22,740 nt of DNA from contig JARKQO010000197.1 in the NCBI GenBank assembly GCA_029974855.1, positions 1 through 22,740 on the forward strand. Reading direction: 5' to 3'. The DNA comes from Eubacteriales bacterium (GTDB taxonomy: Bacteria > Bacillota_A > Clostridia > Christensenellales > Aristaeellaceae). How positions within the stretch are numbered: position 1 is the first letter of the stretch; the number at the start of each line of letters is the position of its first letter. The notes beneath the pieces are model-generated. The model searched no databases and was not told the DNA's origin. It was given only the letters and a program-made list of their open reading frames with translations. A program made the position numbers and the translations under genes. Below are positions 6,822 to 16,237 of this stretch, piece by piece.

Positions 6822-7472
6822 ATGGCACAGCATGGCATGGTATATCGAAGCTATGAAAATGAATATGGACAGGAGTATATCTACCCCACCCAAAGGATGT
6901 ATGTGCACTCCAGCGTATACCTGCCCAGCAGCGAGATCGACCCCAGGACCGGGCTGCTGAAGCCGGACAACCCGCGCCGGGGGCGCACCCAGGCCAAGCG
7001 GCTGGAATACGCGCATCTGGACAAGGAATACCGGCAGCTGGACGCGTCCCTGAAGGCCCGGGCGGAGTATCCGGGGGCGCGGGTTTCCCTGAGGGGGGCC
7101 ATTCTGCTGATTGCGGTCACGGCCTTCTTCCTGGGGATTTTGCTCCTGAGCCAGCAGGGGACCCTGGCGGAGAGGCAAAAGTCCCTGAACCGGATGAACG
7201 AGTCCATTGAAGCCTGCGCCAAGGCCAATGACGAGCTGGCCTCCCAGATCGCCGAGGCCTCCGACGCCGCCACCATCTGCTACACCGCAGCCCGGGATTT
7301 GAACATGATCTCCGGGGAGGCCGCCGAGGCGATCCACCTGGTGGCCATGGACACCCGCCCCCTGGACACCCAGGCCCGCCTGGCCCAGGAAAGCCAGGAT
7401 TCCAACCAGGCGGTGAGGGCCGGGGAGGAAACCCCGGTTCCGGCCATCGCTTCCGCGGGGGGAGGATACTAG
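6822..7472 (+). CDS. ftsL: FtsL-like septal membrane protein
   Basis: A 216-residue bitopic membrane protein in the usual position of ftsL. Residues 1-90 are a polar, tyrosine-rich cytoplasmic region; residues about 92-110 are a single transmembrane helix; residues about 111-146 form a predicted coiled coil. This is the FtsL architecture, in which the coiled coil pairs with DivIC/FtsB and joins DivIB to activate septal FtsW-PBP. Sequence conservation in FtsL is low, so the assignment rests on topology and position. Both the cytoplasmic region and the 70-residue tail after the coil are longer than in typical FtsL (about 100-120 residues). The gene ends in TAG. A series of hairpins separates it from the PBP gene. 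Confidence 0.7.
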   Translation: MAQHGMVYRSYENEYGQEYIYPTQRMYVHSSVYLPSSEIDPRTGLLKPDNPRRGRTQAKRLEYAHLDKEYRQLDASLKARAEYPGARVSLRGAILLIAVTAFFLGILLLSQQGTLAERQKSLNRMNESIEACAKANDELASQIAEASDAATICYTAARDLNMISGEAAEAIHLVAMDTRPLDTQARLAQESQDSNQAVRAGEETPVPAIASAGGGY

Positions 7473-7577
7473 CCCCCAAGGGGCTGGACAGGCGCAAAAG
7501 AAAAGCAGGGAGGCCACCGGCCTTCCCTTCCAAAGACACAGAAAGCAGCTTGCGCCAGGAATACGGCAAGCTGTTTT
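7471..7577 (+). terminator. Three tandem hairpins, possible attenuator between ftsL-like and the PBP gene
   Basis: Hairpin 1 is AGCCCC/GGGGCT (7471-7476, 7480-7485), starting within the TAG stop of ftsL. Hairpin 2 is GGGAGGCC with GGCCTTCC (7508-7515, 7519-7526; one G-U pair, 3-base loop). Hairpin 3 is CAGCTTGC/GCAAGCTG (7546-7553, 7566-7573) followed by TTTT; further A-U pairs can extend its base. The last resembles an intrinsic terminator. Its place inside an essential operon suggests partial termination, RNA processing or attenuation. Confidence 0.5.
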
Positions 7578-7618
7578 CCTGGGTTTGAAGCAGAACCATG
7601 CTGATGGGAGGGAAGAAA

Positions 7619-9745
7619 ATGCCCACAGAGCTTCCGATCCGCAGGCGGGTCCTTGTGCTGCTGATTGCGCTGGTGCTGCTGTACCTGGTGCTGGCGGTGC
7701 GCATCACGGCCCTGACCACTGTGGAATCCATTTCCTTGACCCAGCGGGGCGTGCGCCAATGGACCCGGGACGGCATTGTCTATGCCCGGCGGGGGGAGAT
7801 TTTGGACACCAACGGCCAGGCGTTGGTAATGAGCGCCACGGCGTACATCGTCAGCGTCGATCCCCGGAAGGTTTCCGATGAGGCGCTGTTTGCCCGGACT
7901 TTGTGCCCGGTGCTGGAGCTCAGCGAGGAATCGGTGCTGGGCAAGCTGCAGGACAAGACCAAGGCCTCCGTGACCCTGAAGCGGCAGGTGCCCCGGGAGG
8001 CTGTGGACGCCCTTCGCAATCTGCAAGCGAGCCAGGAGCAGGCCGTGGCCGCCAATATGGGGGCCCTGCTCTTTGACGAGGATGTGCGCCGGGTCTATCC
8101 CCGGGGATCGTTCCTGGTGCAGACCCTGGGGCTCACCAATGTGGACGGCGTGGGCCAGTCCGGCCTGGAGCAGCAGTATGAAAGCCTGCTGAAGGGAACG
8201 GCGGGCAGAAGACTCACCAGCGTGGACGCGAGGTCCCAGGCCATTTACGACAGCGAGAACCTGTATGTGGAGCCCACCCCCGGCAGCAGCATCAAGCTGA
8301 CCATCGACGCCAATATCCAGGAGATTTGCGAAAAGGCGATGCGGGAATGCTTTGGGGTGAACAAGGCCCGGGCTGTGCACGCCATCGCCATGGACCCCTA
8401 TACCGGAGCCATTTTGGCCATGTGCTCCAAGCCGGATTACGATCCCAACGCACCGCCCCGAAACGACGGGGAAGCGCTCCAGGCTTTGATGCGGATCAAG
8501 CTCATCTCCGACGCCTATGAGCCCGGCTCCACCTTCAAGGTGGTCACCGCCGCGGCGGCCCTGGACAGCGGCGTCACCACCCCCGGGGACTCCTTCTACT
8601 GCAACGCCAAGATCAAGGTGGACGGGGACACCATCCGCTGCTGGGGCAACCCCCACAAGGCGGAGACCATGGCCCAGGGCCTCCAGAACTCCTGCAACCC
8701 CGTGTTTGTGGAGCTGGCCCTGCGCATGGGCCAGGAGAGGATGTACCAGTACCTGAAAGCCTTTGGCCTGGGAAGCCGAACCCAGGTTGACTTACAGGGG
8801 GAGGGAAGTGGTATACTAATTCCGGTCCAATCCGTGAAGAACGTGGATCTGGCCAGGATCGGGTTCGGGCAGAGCGTGGCGGTGACCCCGCTGCAGCTGA
8901 TTACGGCGGCCTGCGCCGTGATCAACGGGGGCCATCTGATGCGGCCCTACCTGCTGAAGGAGGCCATTTCCCCAGACGGAAGCGTGCTGTACCGGACCCA
9001 GCCCAAGGTGGTTTCCACGCCCATTTCCCAGGAGACCTCCCAGACCATGCGGGAGCTGCTGGAGCAGGTGGTGGCAAAGGGCGGGGCCAAGAACGCGGCC
9101 ATCTCCGGCTACCGCATCGGGGGCAAGACCGGCACCGCCCAGGTGTACAAGGAGGGGCGCATCGTCCGGGACCTGCACATCGGTTCCTTTTTCGGCTTCG
9201 CCCCGGCCAACGATCCCCGCATCGCCTTGCTGGTGATTGTGGATGAGGCCGACATGCCGGTGGATTATGGCGGAACCACGGCCGCGCCTTTCGCTAGACA
9301 AATTCTGGCAGATGTGTTACCTTATTTAGGTTGTAAGCCCCAAGGGGGAGAACCCCAGGTGGAGGCCCTGGTCCCCGATATGGTGGGAAGGCCCCTGTGG
9401 GAAGCCCGCAAGGAATTGGCGGCTTTGGGCTTCACCGTCCTCAGCGACGGCCAGGGCGACCGGGTCACGGATCAGATGCCCGCGAAGGGCGCCAAGCTGG
9501 TGTCCGGGGGGCAGGTGATGCTCTATACCGATCCCCGGGAGCTTCCCGCCGCGGAGGATTTGATTTTTGTTCCCGACGTGCGGGGGCTCTCCATCGTGGA
9601 GGCGGCGCGGCTTCTGCGGCAAAGGGAGCTGGAGATGGAGATTCAGGGAAGCGGAATCGCGGTCTCTCAAGCGCCCGCCCCGGGCGAGTATGTGCCCCGG
9701 GGGCAGGTGGTAACGGTCAACTTTCAGATGCCCAACGAATGGTGA
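7619..9745 (+). CDS. Class B penicillin-binding protein with two PASTA domains (FtsI/SpoVD type)
   Basis: A monofunctional DD-transpeptidase that crosslinks peptidoglycan outside the membrane, normally as partner of FtsW. Residues about 9-28 are the membrane anchor; an N-terminal PBP-dimer domain follows (RRGEILDTNG near 58). The transpeptidase has all three motifs: Ser304 in STFK, SCN at 358-360 and KTG at 503-505. Two PASTA domains occupy about 585-640 and 651-708 (VPDMVG and VPDVRG starts), as in SpoVD and PBP2x-type proteins. The start at 7619 is chosen because GGGAGGG lies 6 bases upstream; the in-frame ATG at 7598 has no ribosome site. Only one class B PBP is present, so whether it serves vegetative division or sporulation cannot be told. 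Its stop is 14 bases before murE. Confidence 0.94.
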   Translation: MPTELPIRRRVLVLLIALVLLYLVLAVRITALTTVESISLTQRGVRQWTRDGIVYARRGEILDTNGQALVMSATAYIVSVDPRKVSDEALFARTLCPVLELSEESVLGKLQDKTKASVTLKRQVPREAVDALRNLQASQEQAVAANMGALLFDEDVRRVYPRGSFLVQTLGLTNVDGVGQSGLEQQYESLLKGTAGRRLTSVDARSQAIYDSENLYVEPTPGSSIKLTIDANIQEICEKAMRECFGVNKARAVHAIAMDPYTGAILAMCSKPDYDPNAPPRNDGEALQALMRIKLISDAYEPGSTFKVVTAAAALDSGVTTPGDSFYCNAKIKVDGDTIRCWGNPHKAETMAQGLQNSCNPVFVELALRMGQERMYQYLKAFGLGSRTQVDLQGEGSGILIPVQSVKNVDLARIGFGQSVAVTPLQLITAACAVINGGHLMRPYLLKEAISPDGSVLYRTQPKVVSTPISQETSQTMRELLEQVVAKGGAKNAAISGYRIGGKTGTAQVYKEGRIVRDLHIGSFFGFAPANDPRIALLVIVDEADMPVDYGGTTAAPFARQILADVLPYLGCKPQGGEPQVEALVPDMVGRPLWEARKELAALGFTVLSDGQGDRVTDQMPAKGAKLVSGGQVMLYTDPRELPAAEDLIFVPDVRGLSIVEAARLLRQRELEMEIQGSGIAVSQAPAPGEYVPRGQVVTVNFQMPNEW

Positions 9746-9759
9746 TGGGGGAATGAGAA

Positions 9760-11232
9760 ATGCTGCTGAGGGATCTGCTAACCGATGTTCCTGGAATCTT
9801 GGAAACCAAGGGCAACATGATCACTCAGATCGACGAGCTGATGACCGACAGCCGGGAAAAAACGCAAAACGGCCTGTTCTTCTGCATTCCCGGGGCAAGG
9901 TTCGACGCCCATGATTTTGCGGACCAGGCCCGGCAAAGCGGCAACGTGGCCTTGGTGGTTTCCCGCATCCTGGACAGCCCGCTGCCCCAGGTGCGGGTGG
10001 AGAACGTGCGCTCCGCCATGGCCTACATCGCCTCCGCCTTCTTTGGCCATCCCGCCAGGGAGATGCGCCTGTTCGGGGTTTCCGGCACCAAGGGCAAGAC
10101 CACCACCAGCTTTTTACTGAAGGCCATTTTGGAAAAGGCCGGCTACAAGACCGGCCTCATCGGCACCACCGGCAACATGGTGGGCGAGGAAAAGCTCCCC
10201 AGCAACCTCACCACCCCGGACCCCATCGACCTGCATCGCTGTTTCCGGCAGATGCGGGATATGGGGGTGGAGGCGGTGAGCATGGAGGTCAGCGCCCACG
10301 CCATCGACATGCACCGCCTGGACGGGCTCACCTTTGAGGCGGGCTGCTACACCAACCTCTCCCAGGATCACCTGGATTATTTCCATACCATGGAAAATTA
10401 CTTCAACACCAAAAAGAGCTTTTTCATCCATGGGGCCGTGCTCAACGCCTCCCTGAACGTGGACGAGGAAACCACGGAGCGGATTTTGGAGGATATCAAG
10501 GTCCCCTATCTGACCTACGGCATCAGCGCCAACGCCGACGTCTTTGCCAGGGACATCGAGATCAGCGAAAACGGGGTTTCCTTTTCCATTGTGCTCCGGG
10601 GCCTGGAGGACATGACCGTGCACATGCGCATGACGGGGATGTTCAACGTGTACAACGCCCTGGCGGCGGCCTCCATGGCCATGATTCTGGGGATCGACTC
10701 CGCCACCATCCGGGCCGGGCTGGAGTCTGTGCGCTCTGTGCCGGGGCGCATTGAGATGCTGGACACGCGCACTCCCTACAAGGTGATCCTGGACTACTCC
10801 CATTCCCCGGATGCTCTGGAGAACATCCTCACCGCCGTGCGGGCCTTTACCAAGAACCGGGTCATCGCCCTGTTTGGCTGCGGCGGGGACCGGGACCATG
10901 GCAAACGCCCTTTGATGGGGGAGATCGGGGGAAGGCTGGCGGATTTTTCCATTCTCACCAGCGACAACCCCCGCACCGAAGACCCCAACGTGATTCTCCG
11001 GGCCATCGAAAGGGGCATACTAAAGACCCAGGGGCAGTACACCGTGATCGAGAACCGCCGGGAAGCCATCCGCTACGCCCTGGCCATGGCCAAGGAGGGG
11101 GATGTGATCGTGCTGGCGGGAAAAGGTCACGAAACTTACCAGGACATCATGGGGGTGAAGCGGCCCTTTGATGAAAAGGTGGTTGTACGGGAGCTGCTGG
11201 GGGAAATGGGCGCGGGTAGCGCGAAGGAGTGA
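9760..11232 (+). CDS. murE: UDP-MurNAc-L-Ala-D-Glu:meso-diaminopimelate ligase MurE
   Basis: MurE adds the third residue of the peptidoglycan stem peptide in the cytoplasm, using ATP. The protein has 490 residues, the usual length. The ATP loop GTKGKTTT is at residues 109-116; the substrate-contacting TTPDP and the central-domain NLSQDHLDYF follow. DNPR at residues 402-405, continuing into TEDP, is the motif that marks meso-diaminopimelate rather than lysine specificity, so the wall is probably of the direct mDAP type. The ATG has GGGGGAA about 8 bases upstream. murF, which normally follows murE, is absent: mraY begins 8 bases after this stop. Confidence 0.96.
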   Translation: MLLRDLLTDVPGILETKGNMITQIDELMTDSREKTQNGLFFCIPGARFDAHDFADQARQSGNVALVVSRILDSPLPQVRVENVRSAMAYIASAFFGHPAREMRLFGVSGTKGKTTTSFLLKAILEKAGYKTGLIGTTGNMVGEEKLPSNLTTPDPIDLHRCFRQMRDMGVEAVSMEVSAHAIDMHRLDGLTFEAGCYTNLSQDHLDYFHTMENYFNTKKSFFIHGAVLNASLNVDEETTERILEDIKVPYLTYGISANADVFARDIEISENGVSFSIVLRGLEDMTVHMRMTGMFNVYNALAAASMAMILGIDSATIRAGLESVRSVPGRIEMLDTRTPYKVILDYSHSPDALENILTAVRAFTKNRVIALFGCGGDRDHGKRPLMGEIGGRLADFSILTSDNPRTEDPNVILRAIERGILKTQGQYTVIENRREAIRYALAMAKEGDVIVLAGKGHETYQDIMGVKRPFDEKVVVRELLGEMGAGSAKE

Positions 11233-11240
11233 GGAGCGTC

Positions 11241-12260
11241 ATGCTTCGGTTGATTTTGGCGCTGGTGCTGTCGGTGCTGGCCATGCTGCTGATTGGTCCC
11301 CGGGTGCTGCCGGTGCTGCGGAAGCTGAAATTCGGACAAACCATCTACGAGCTGGGGCCGGAGAGCCACAAGACCAAGCAGGGCACCCCCACCATGGGAG
11401 GCATCATGTTCGCGGTGGTCACCTGCCTGGCGGCCCTGGCGCTGCACGGCACCTGGTACGGCCTGTGGGACTTTTTGGTGGCTTTGGTGGCGCTGTCCTT
11501 GGTGAGCATGCTCATCGGCTTTGTGGACGATTACATCAAGGTGGTGAAGAAGCGCAGCCTGGGGCTCATCTGGTGGCAGAAAATCCTGGGGCAGGTGCTG
11601 GTGGGCGTGGCCTTCTCCACCTATTGCTACCTGAACCCCATGGTAGGCAGCAGGATTCTGATTCCCTTCTTCAACGCGGAATGGGACCTGGGGCTGTTCT
11701 ACATTCCCCTGATGACCTTGGTGATCATGTTCATGATCAACAGCGCCAATCTGCAGGATGGCCTGGACGGGCTGCTGTCCAGCGTCACGGTCATCGGCAG
11801 CATCGCCTGGGGGCTGATGGCGGTGTTCACCTCCATCGCGGCGGCAGGGGCCCTGGCCCCGGGGCTCGTGGGCAACTACCAGAACCTGGCCCTCTTTGCC
11901 ATGGCTTTGGCCGGGGCCTGCATGGGCTTTCTGCGCTTTAACCATTACCCGGCCACGGTGTTCATGGGGGATACCGGCAGCATGTTCATCGGCGGAGCCA
12001 CGGTGGGCATGGCCATGCTGCTGCGCATGCCGCTGTTTCTGCTGCTCATCGCCTTTACCATGGTCCTGTCCTCCCTGTCGGTGATGATCCAGGTGGCCTA
12101 CTTCAAGCTCACCAAGGGGAAGCGGATCTTCAAAATGTCCCCCATCCACCACCATTTCGAGCTCTCCGGCATGAGCGAGCAGCAGGTGGTAGCCATGTAC
12201 GCCATCGTCACCGGAATTTTGTCCCTGATCGCGCTTCTTTCCATCGAGCTGGTTCCGTAA
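11241..12260 (+). CDS. mraY: Phospho-MurNAc-pentapeptide translocase MraY
   Basis: An integral membrane enzyme with about ten helices that transfers phospho-MurNAc-pentapeptide to undecaprenyl phosphate, giving lipid I. The 339-residue length fits. Family motifs are visible in order: FVDDYIKV with the two catalytic aspartates, the NLQDGLDGL loop (usually NLTDGLDGL, so Gln replaces Thr here), FMGDTGS, and the MSPIHHHFE histidine motif. ATG 11241 is preferred, with AAGGAG 11 and GAGGAG 4 bases upstream; a GTG at 11229 overlapping the murE stop would sit on the ribosome site. Confidence 0.96.
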   Translation: MLRLILALVLSVLAMLLIGPRVLPVLRKLKFGQTIYELGPESHKTKQGTPTMGGIMFAVVTCLAALALHGTWYGLWDFLVALVALSLVSMLIGFVDDYIKVVKKRSLGLIWWQKILGQVLVGVAFSTYCYLNPMVGSRILIPFFNAEWDLGLFYIPLMTLVIMFMINSANLQDGLDGLLSSVTVIGSIAWGLMAVFTSIAAAGALAPGLVGNYQNLALFAMALAGACMGFLRFNHYPATVFMGDTGSMFIGGATVGMAMLLRMPLFLLLIAFTMVLSSLSVMIQVAYFKLTKGKRIFKMSPIHHHFELSGMSEQQVVAMYAIVTGILSLIALLSIELVP

Positions 12261-12294
12261 GCTATCTTGACAAAAGCCTGGAGGGGTGGACGCC

Positions 12295-13656
12295 TTGAAA
12301 GTGGAGAAAAAGCGGGTGCTGGTGGTGGGCATGGCCCGTAGCGGAATCGCCGCGGCCCAGCTGCTGATGCACAACGGCGGGATTCCCATTTTGTCCGACG
12401 CGAAAAAGCCGGAGGCCTTCGGGAACGACTTGGACGAGCTGAAGGATACCTCCTGCGTGTTCCGCTTGGGGGAGGACCCGGTGAAGCTGCTGGAGGACGC
12501 GGATTTGGTGGTGATCAGCCCCGGCGTGCCCATCGACGCCCCCGTGGTAACGGCGGCCAAGGAGAGGGGCATTCCCCTGATCGGGGAATTGGAGCTGGCC
12601 TACTCTTTGCTGCAAGGCCAGGTGCTAGCCATCTCCGGCACCAACGGCAAAACCACCACCGTGACCCTTCTGGGGAGGATGTTTGAAAACGCGGGGCATG
12701 TGACCCATGTGGCCGGGAACATCGGCTATCCGCTTTCCGCCGTGGCCCTGAAAAGCAAGAAGGACGATATCATCGTTACCGAGGTTTCCAGCTTTCAGCT
12801 GGAAACCGTAAAGACCTTCCAACCCCGGGTGGCGGCGGTGCTGAACATCACCGAGGATCACCTGAACCGCCACGGCACCATGGCCCACTACGCCAAGCTG
12901 AAACAGCGGCTCTTTGAGAACCAGGGCGAGGCGGACATCGCGGTGCTGAACCTGGATGACCCCATCGTTTCCAAAATGGCCCCCAAGCTCAAAAGCAAAG
13001 TGCTGTTTTTCAGCCGGGCCCAGCAGGTGGAAAACGGGGCCTGCGTGGAAAACGGCAAGGTGGTTTTTGTGGCGGGCGGGAAGAAGAAGCCCGTGTGCGA
13101 CGCGGACATGATCTTGATCCCGGGGCCCCACAACCTGGAAAACGCGTTGGCAGCCACGGCCATGGCCGCCTCTTTCGGGGTGCCCCTGGCGGTGATCCGC
13201 CACACCCTACAGTCCTTTACCGGGGTGGAGCACCGCATTGAGAAGGTGCGTGTGTTCCAGGGGGTGGTCTACATCAACGACAGCAAGGGCACCAATGTGG
13301 ACAGCACCCTCAAGGCCGTCCAAAGCATGAAAGCCCCCACCGTGCTGATTTTGGGCGGCTACGACAAGCACACGGATTTTCTGCCCCTGTGCCGGGAAAT
13401 CGCCGCCAGCGGCATGATCCAGGACGTGGTGCTTATGGGGCAAACCGCCAAGCAGATCCAGCGCAGCCTGGAGGAAGCGGGCTTTTCCCGCACGGTTCGG
13501 GCCTACAGCATGCAAGAGGCTGTGGACAAGGCCCGTGCCCTGGCCAAGCCCGGGGGCAACGTGCTGCTCTCTCCCGCCTGCGCCAGCTTTGATATGTTCC
13601 GGGATTACGAGCACAGGGGCCAGGTTTTCAAAGAGATGGTACAGCAGCTGTCCTGA
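12295..13656 (+). CDS. murD: UDP-MurNAc-L-Ala:D-glutamate ligase MurD
   Basis: MurD adds D-glutamate to UDP-MurNAc-L-alanine in the cytoplasm. The order Rossmann-like N-domain (VLVVGMARSG), ATP loop GTNGKTTT (residues 115-122), EVSSFQLE, NITEDHLNRHG and NDSKGTN is characteristic. The length of 453 residues is normal. No ATG fits the start; TTG at 12295, with GGAGGGG 8 bases upstream, is preferred over GTG at 12286, which overlaps that ribosome site. GTG at 12301 is a further option. The gene lies 34 bases after mraY. Two hairpins follow before ftsW. Confidence 0.94.
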   Translation: MKVEKKRVLVVGMARSGIAAAQLLMHNGGIPILSDAKKPEAFGNDLDELKDTSCVFRLGEDPVKLLEDADLVVISPGVPIDAPVVTAAKERGIPLIGELELAYSLLQGQVLAISGTNGKTTTVTLLGRMFENAGHVTHVAGNIGYPLSAVALKSKKDDIIVTEVSSFQLETVKTFQPRVAAVLNITEDHLNRHGTMAHYAKLKQRLFENQGEADIAVLNLDDPIVSKMAPKLKSKVLFFSRAQQVENGACVENGKVVFVAGGKKKPVCDADMILIPGPHNLENALAATAMAASFGVPLAVIRHTLQSFTGVEHRIEKVRVFQGVVYINDSKGTNVDSTLKAVQSMKAPTVLILGGYDKHTDFLPLCREIAASGMIQDVVLMGQTAKQIQRSLEEAGFSRTVRAYSMQEAVDKARALAKPGGNVLLSPACASFDMFRDYEHRGQVFKEMVQQLS

Positions 13657-13664
13657 CCGGTCAT

Positions 13665-13708
13665 CCCGCCTCCGGCGGGGAAGACGCATACAAAAGCCGA
13701 TGCATCTT
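13665..13708 (+). promoter_or_regulatory. Two small hairpins between murD and ftsW
   Basis: CCCGCC/GGCGGG (13665-13670 and 13674-13679, 3-base loop) begins 9 bases after the murD stop. A second stem, AAGACGCAT with ATGCATCTT (13681-13689 and 13700-13708), has one mismatched pair. Neither has a U-tract, so termination is doubtful; the second lies just before the ftsW ribosome site and could affect its translation or mRNA stability. Confidence 0.3.
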
Positions 13709-13727
13709 CCTAAAGGGGGTGGGATTC

Positions 13728-14891
13728 TTGATTGCCCATGAGGAATTGACCCGGAAAATCCAGCGGAGGTCCTCCCGCAGGCTGGCGGGGCGCGGGGCCC
13801 CGGTGGACAAAACGCTGTTGACAGTGGTGACGCTGCTGCTGCTGGCTGGGCTGGTGGCCCTGTTCAGCGCCACCTACTACCAGGCGGTGGACCAGGGGGA
13901 CGCGCTGCTGGAGGTGAAGCGGCAGCTGGTGGGCATTGGGCTGGGCCTGCTGCTGATGGGCATCACCAGCCGCATCCCCTACCGGTTCTGGCAGCAGCCC
14001 AGGATCGTGATCCTCGGCCTCGTGGTGAGCTTTGCGTTTTTGCTGCTGGTGCTGATTCCAGGCATCGGGGTGTTCCGCAACGGCTCCCGGCGCTGGCTCA
14101 GCATCGCGGGGCTCAGCTTTCAGCCCTCGGAGCTGGCCAAGGTGGCCTCGGTGATCTACCTGTCCGCCACGCTGTCCTTCCGGCTGCCCCAGGTGAAGAA
14201 GCTGTTCCGGGGGATCGTGCCGCTGTTGGTGCTTCCGGCGCTGATGTTTTTGATGATCCTGCAGCAGCCCAACCTCTCCACGGCGGGCAGCATCATGATC
14301 GTGGCGGTGCTGATGATGCTGCTGGCCGGGGCCAAGTGGCGGCATCTGGGGCTCATGGGCGTGGCGGGGTTGGCCGTGGGCTTCGCCTATGCCTGGAGCG
14401 AGCCCTACCGCAGGGAGCGGCTGCTGTCCTTCCGGGACCCCTTCGCCCAGATCAGCGACGAGGGGTACCAGCTGGCCCAATCCCTCATCGCCATCGGCTC
14501 CGGCGGGCTGTTTGGCAGGGGCCTGGGGCAGGGCAGGCAGAAGTTTTCCTATCTGCCCTACCCGGAAAGCGACTTTATCTTTGCCATCGTGGGGGAGGAC
14601 TTCGGCCTCTTAGGCTGCCTGGCGGTGATCGCGCTGTTTTTGGCCCTGGCCTTCGCGGGCATGCGCATCGCCGTGAACTGCCCGGACCGCTTTGGCTGCC
14701 TGCTGGCGGCGGGGATCACCGCCATGATCACGGTGCAGGCCTTTATCAACATGGGCGTGGTCACCGGGATCTTGCCCACCACGGGGCTGCCCCTGCCGTT
14801 TTTTAGCTCAGGCGGCACCTCCATCACTATTTTGCTGGCCTCCGTGGGCATTGTCCTGAACATTTCCAAGGGCGGTGAGAGCACGTTGTAA
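13728..14891 (+). CDS. ftsW: SEDS-family peptidoglycan glycosyltransferase FtsW
   Basis: A polytopic membrane protein that polymerises lipid II into glycan strands at the septum, paired with a class B PBP. The 387 residues include about ten helices. Family signatures seen are NGSRRWLSI, FQPSELAK, FRDPFAQISDEGYQLAQSLIAIGSGG-type loop, DFIFAIVGED and the C-terminal TTGLPLPFFSSGGTS. Position between murD and murA supports FtsW (or its sporulation paralogue SpoVE) over RodA. The segment before DFIFA reads YLPYPES where many homologues have YLPEPHN. TTG 13728 is chosen, with AGGGGG 8 bases upstream; the GTG at 13719 overlaps that site. murG, usually next, is missing. Confidence 0.92.
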   Translation: MIAHEELTRKIQRRSSRRLAGRGAPVDKTLLTVVTLLLLAGLVALFSATYYQAVDQGDALLEVKRQLVGIGLGLLLMGITSRIPYRFWQQPRIVILGLVVSFAFLLLVLIPGIGVFRNGSRRWLSIAGLSFQPSELAKVASVIYLSATLSFRLPQVKKLFRGIVPLLVLPALMFLMILQQPNLSTAGSIMIVAVLMMLLAGAKWRHLGLMGVAGLAVGFAYAWSEPYRRERLLSFRDPFAQISDEGYQLAQSLIAIGSGGLFGRGLGQGRQKFSYLPYPESDFIFAIVGEDFGLLGCLAVIALFLALAFAGMRIAVNCPDRFGCLLAAGITAMITVQAFINMGVVTGILPTTGLPLPFFSSGGTSITILLASVGIVLNISKGGESTL

Positions 14892-14957
14892 GCCATTTTC
14901 ACGCAAGTCAGGCTTTGGCATACGATGCAGTATGTGAAGCTTGACGGGGGTGAAAAG

Positions 14958-16208
14958 ATGAGCTCCTTGCGTATTCAGGGTGGCCGCAGGCTGGATGGGG
15001 AATGGACTGTTGGCTGTGCGAAAAACGCGGTATTGCCCATTATGGCGGCGGCAATTTTGGCCGATGATTCCACCACGCTGCTGGACTGCCCAAACCTGAG
15101 CGACGTCCGGTATATGGGGGAGATCCTGCGGGCCTTGGGATGCCAGGTGACGGACCGGGGGCACGAAATGCGCATTGACCCCCAGGGAATTTCCAGCTTT
15201 GAAATGCCGGACGATCTGGCCAAGCGGATTCGCTCCTCCATTTTTATGCTGGGTCCTCTGCTGTCCAGATTTCGCAAGGCCACCGTGACCTTTCCCGGCG
15301 GCTGCGAAATTGGCATGCGCCCCATTGACCTGCATTTGGCCGGGCTGAGGCAGCTGGGGGTACAGGTACGCGAGGAAGGCGGCATGATCTATTGCGACGG
15401 CAGCGCCATGCGCTGCGGTTCGGTGCATTTTGATTACCCCAGCGTGGGCGCCACCGAAAATGCCATGATGGCCGCCGTGACGCTCCGGGGAAAGACCTGC
15501 CTACATAACGTGGCCCGGGAACCGGAGATCATGGATCTGCAATACTTCATCAACGCCATGGGTGGCAAGGTATCCGGGGCGGGCACCAACACCATCTACG
15601 TGGAGGGAGTCAGCAGGCTGTACGGGGCCGTGTACCGGCCCATGCCGGACCGGATCGTGGCGGGCACGCTGCTGGCGGCGGCGGCCATCACCGGCGGGTA
15701 TATCAAGCTGAACAACGCCCCATGCAAGGATATGCTGGCCATTTTCAGCAAGCTCCAGGAGATGGACTGCGTGGTGGGGGAGAAAGGCACCGTGGTGACC
15801 CTCAGCGCCCCCAAGCGCCTGAAGGCCTTTGCCCAGCTCCAGACCCAGCCGCACCCGGGCTTCCCCACGGATATGCAGGTACAAATGCTCACTTTGGCCA
15901 CTTTGGCAAAGGGAACTTCCATCGTGGTGGAGAATGTGTTTGAAAACCGCTTTACCCACGCGGGGGATTTGAACCGGATGGGGGCCAACGTGGTGGTGAA
16001 CGGAAGGATGGCCATTGTACAGGGTGTGGACGCGCTGTACGGAACCAAGGTGCTGGCCCGGGATTTGCGGGGAGGCGCGGCCCTGGCCCTGGCGGGTTTG
16101 CAAGCCCAGGGGGAAACCATTGTGGATCAGGCCCATTTTATCGACCGGGGGTATGACCGCCTGGAGGATATGCTCAGCGCCCTGGGGGCGGATATCCGCC
16201 GGGAGTAA
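14958..16208 (+). CDS. murA: UDP-N-acetylglucosamine 1-carboxyvinyltransferase MurA
   Basis: MurA catalyses the first committed step of peptidoglycan synthesis, adding enolpyruvate from PEP to UDP-GlcNAc. The 416-residue length is normal. KNAVLPI near residue 22 carries the substrate-binding lysine, and Cys116 in PGGCEIGMRP is the catalytic cysteine that fosfomycin alkylates, so the enzyme is of the fosfomycin-sensitive type by motif. GFPTDMQ and the C-terminal DRGYDRLEDML are also typical. The ATG at 14958 has GGGGGTG 5 bases upstream; an earlier in-frame ATG at 14925 lacks this. ftsQ follows 29 bases later. Confidence 0.96.
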   Translation: MSSLRIQGGRRLDGEWTVGCAKNAVLPIMAAAILADDSTTLLDCPNLSDVRYMGEILRALGCQVTDRGHEMRIDPQGISSFEMPDDLAKRIRSSIFMLGPLLSRFRKATVTFPGGCEIGMRPIDLHLAGLRQLGVQVREEGGMIYCDGSAMRCGSVHFDYPSVGATENAMMAAVTLRGKTCLHNVAREPEIMDLQYFINAMGGKVSGAGTNTIYVEGVSRLYGAVYRPMPDRIVAGTLLAAAAITGGYIKLNNAPCKDMLAIFSKLQEMDCVVGEKGTVVTLSAPKRLKAFAQLQTQPHPGFPTDMQVQMLTLATLAKGTSIVVENVFENRFTHAGDLNRMGANVVVNGRMAIVQGVDALYGTKVLARDLRGGAALALAGLQAQGETIVDQAHFIDRGYDRLEDMLSALGADIRRE

Positions 16209-16237
16209 CCGTGGGATTTCGCCAAAGGAGTATGAGG

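Noticed and set aside
8787..8817. Promoter-like TTGACT and TATACT inside the PBP gene
   Set aside because: The spacing is about 19 bases and both boxes lie in a conserved coding region, so it was not listed.
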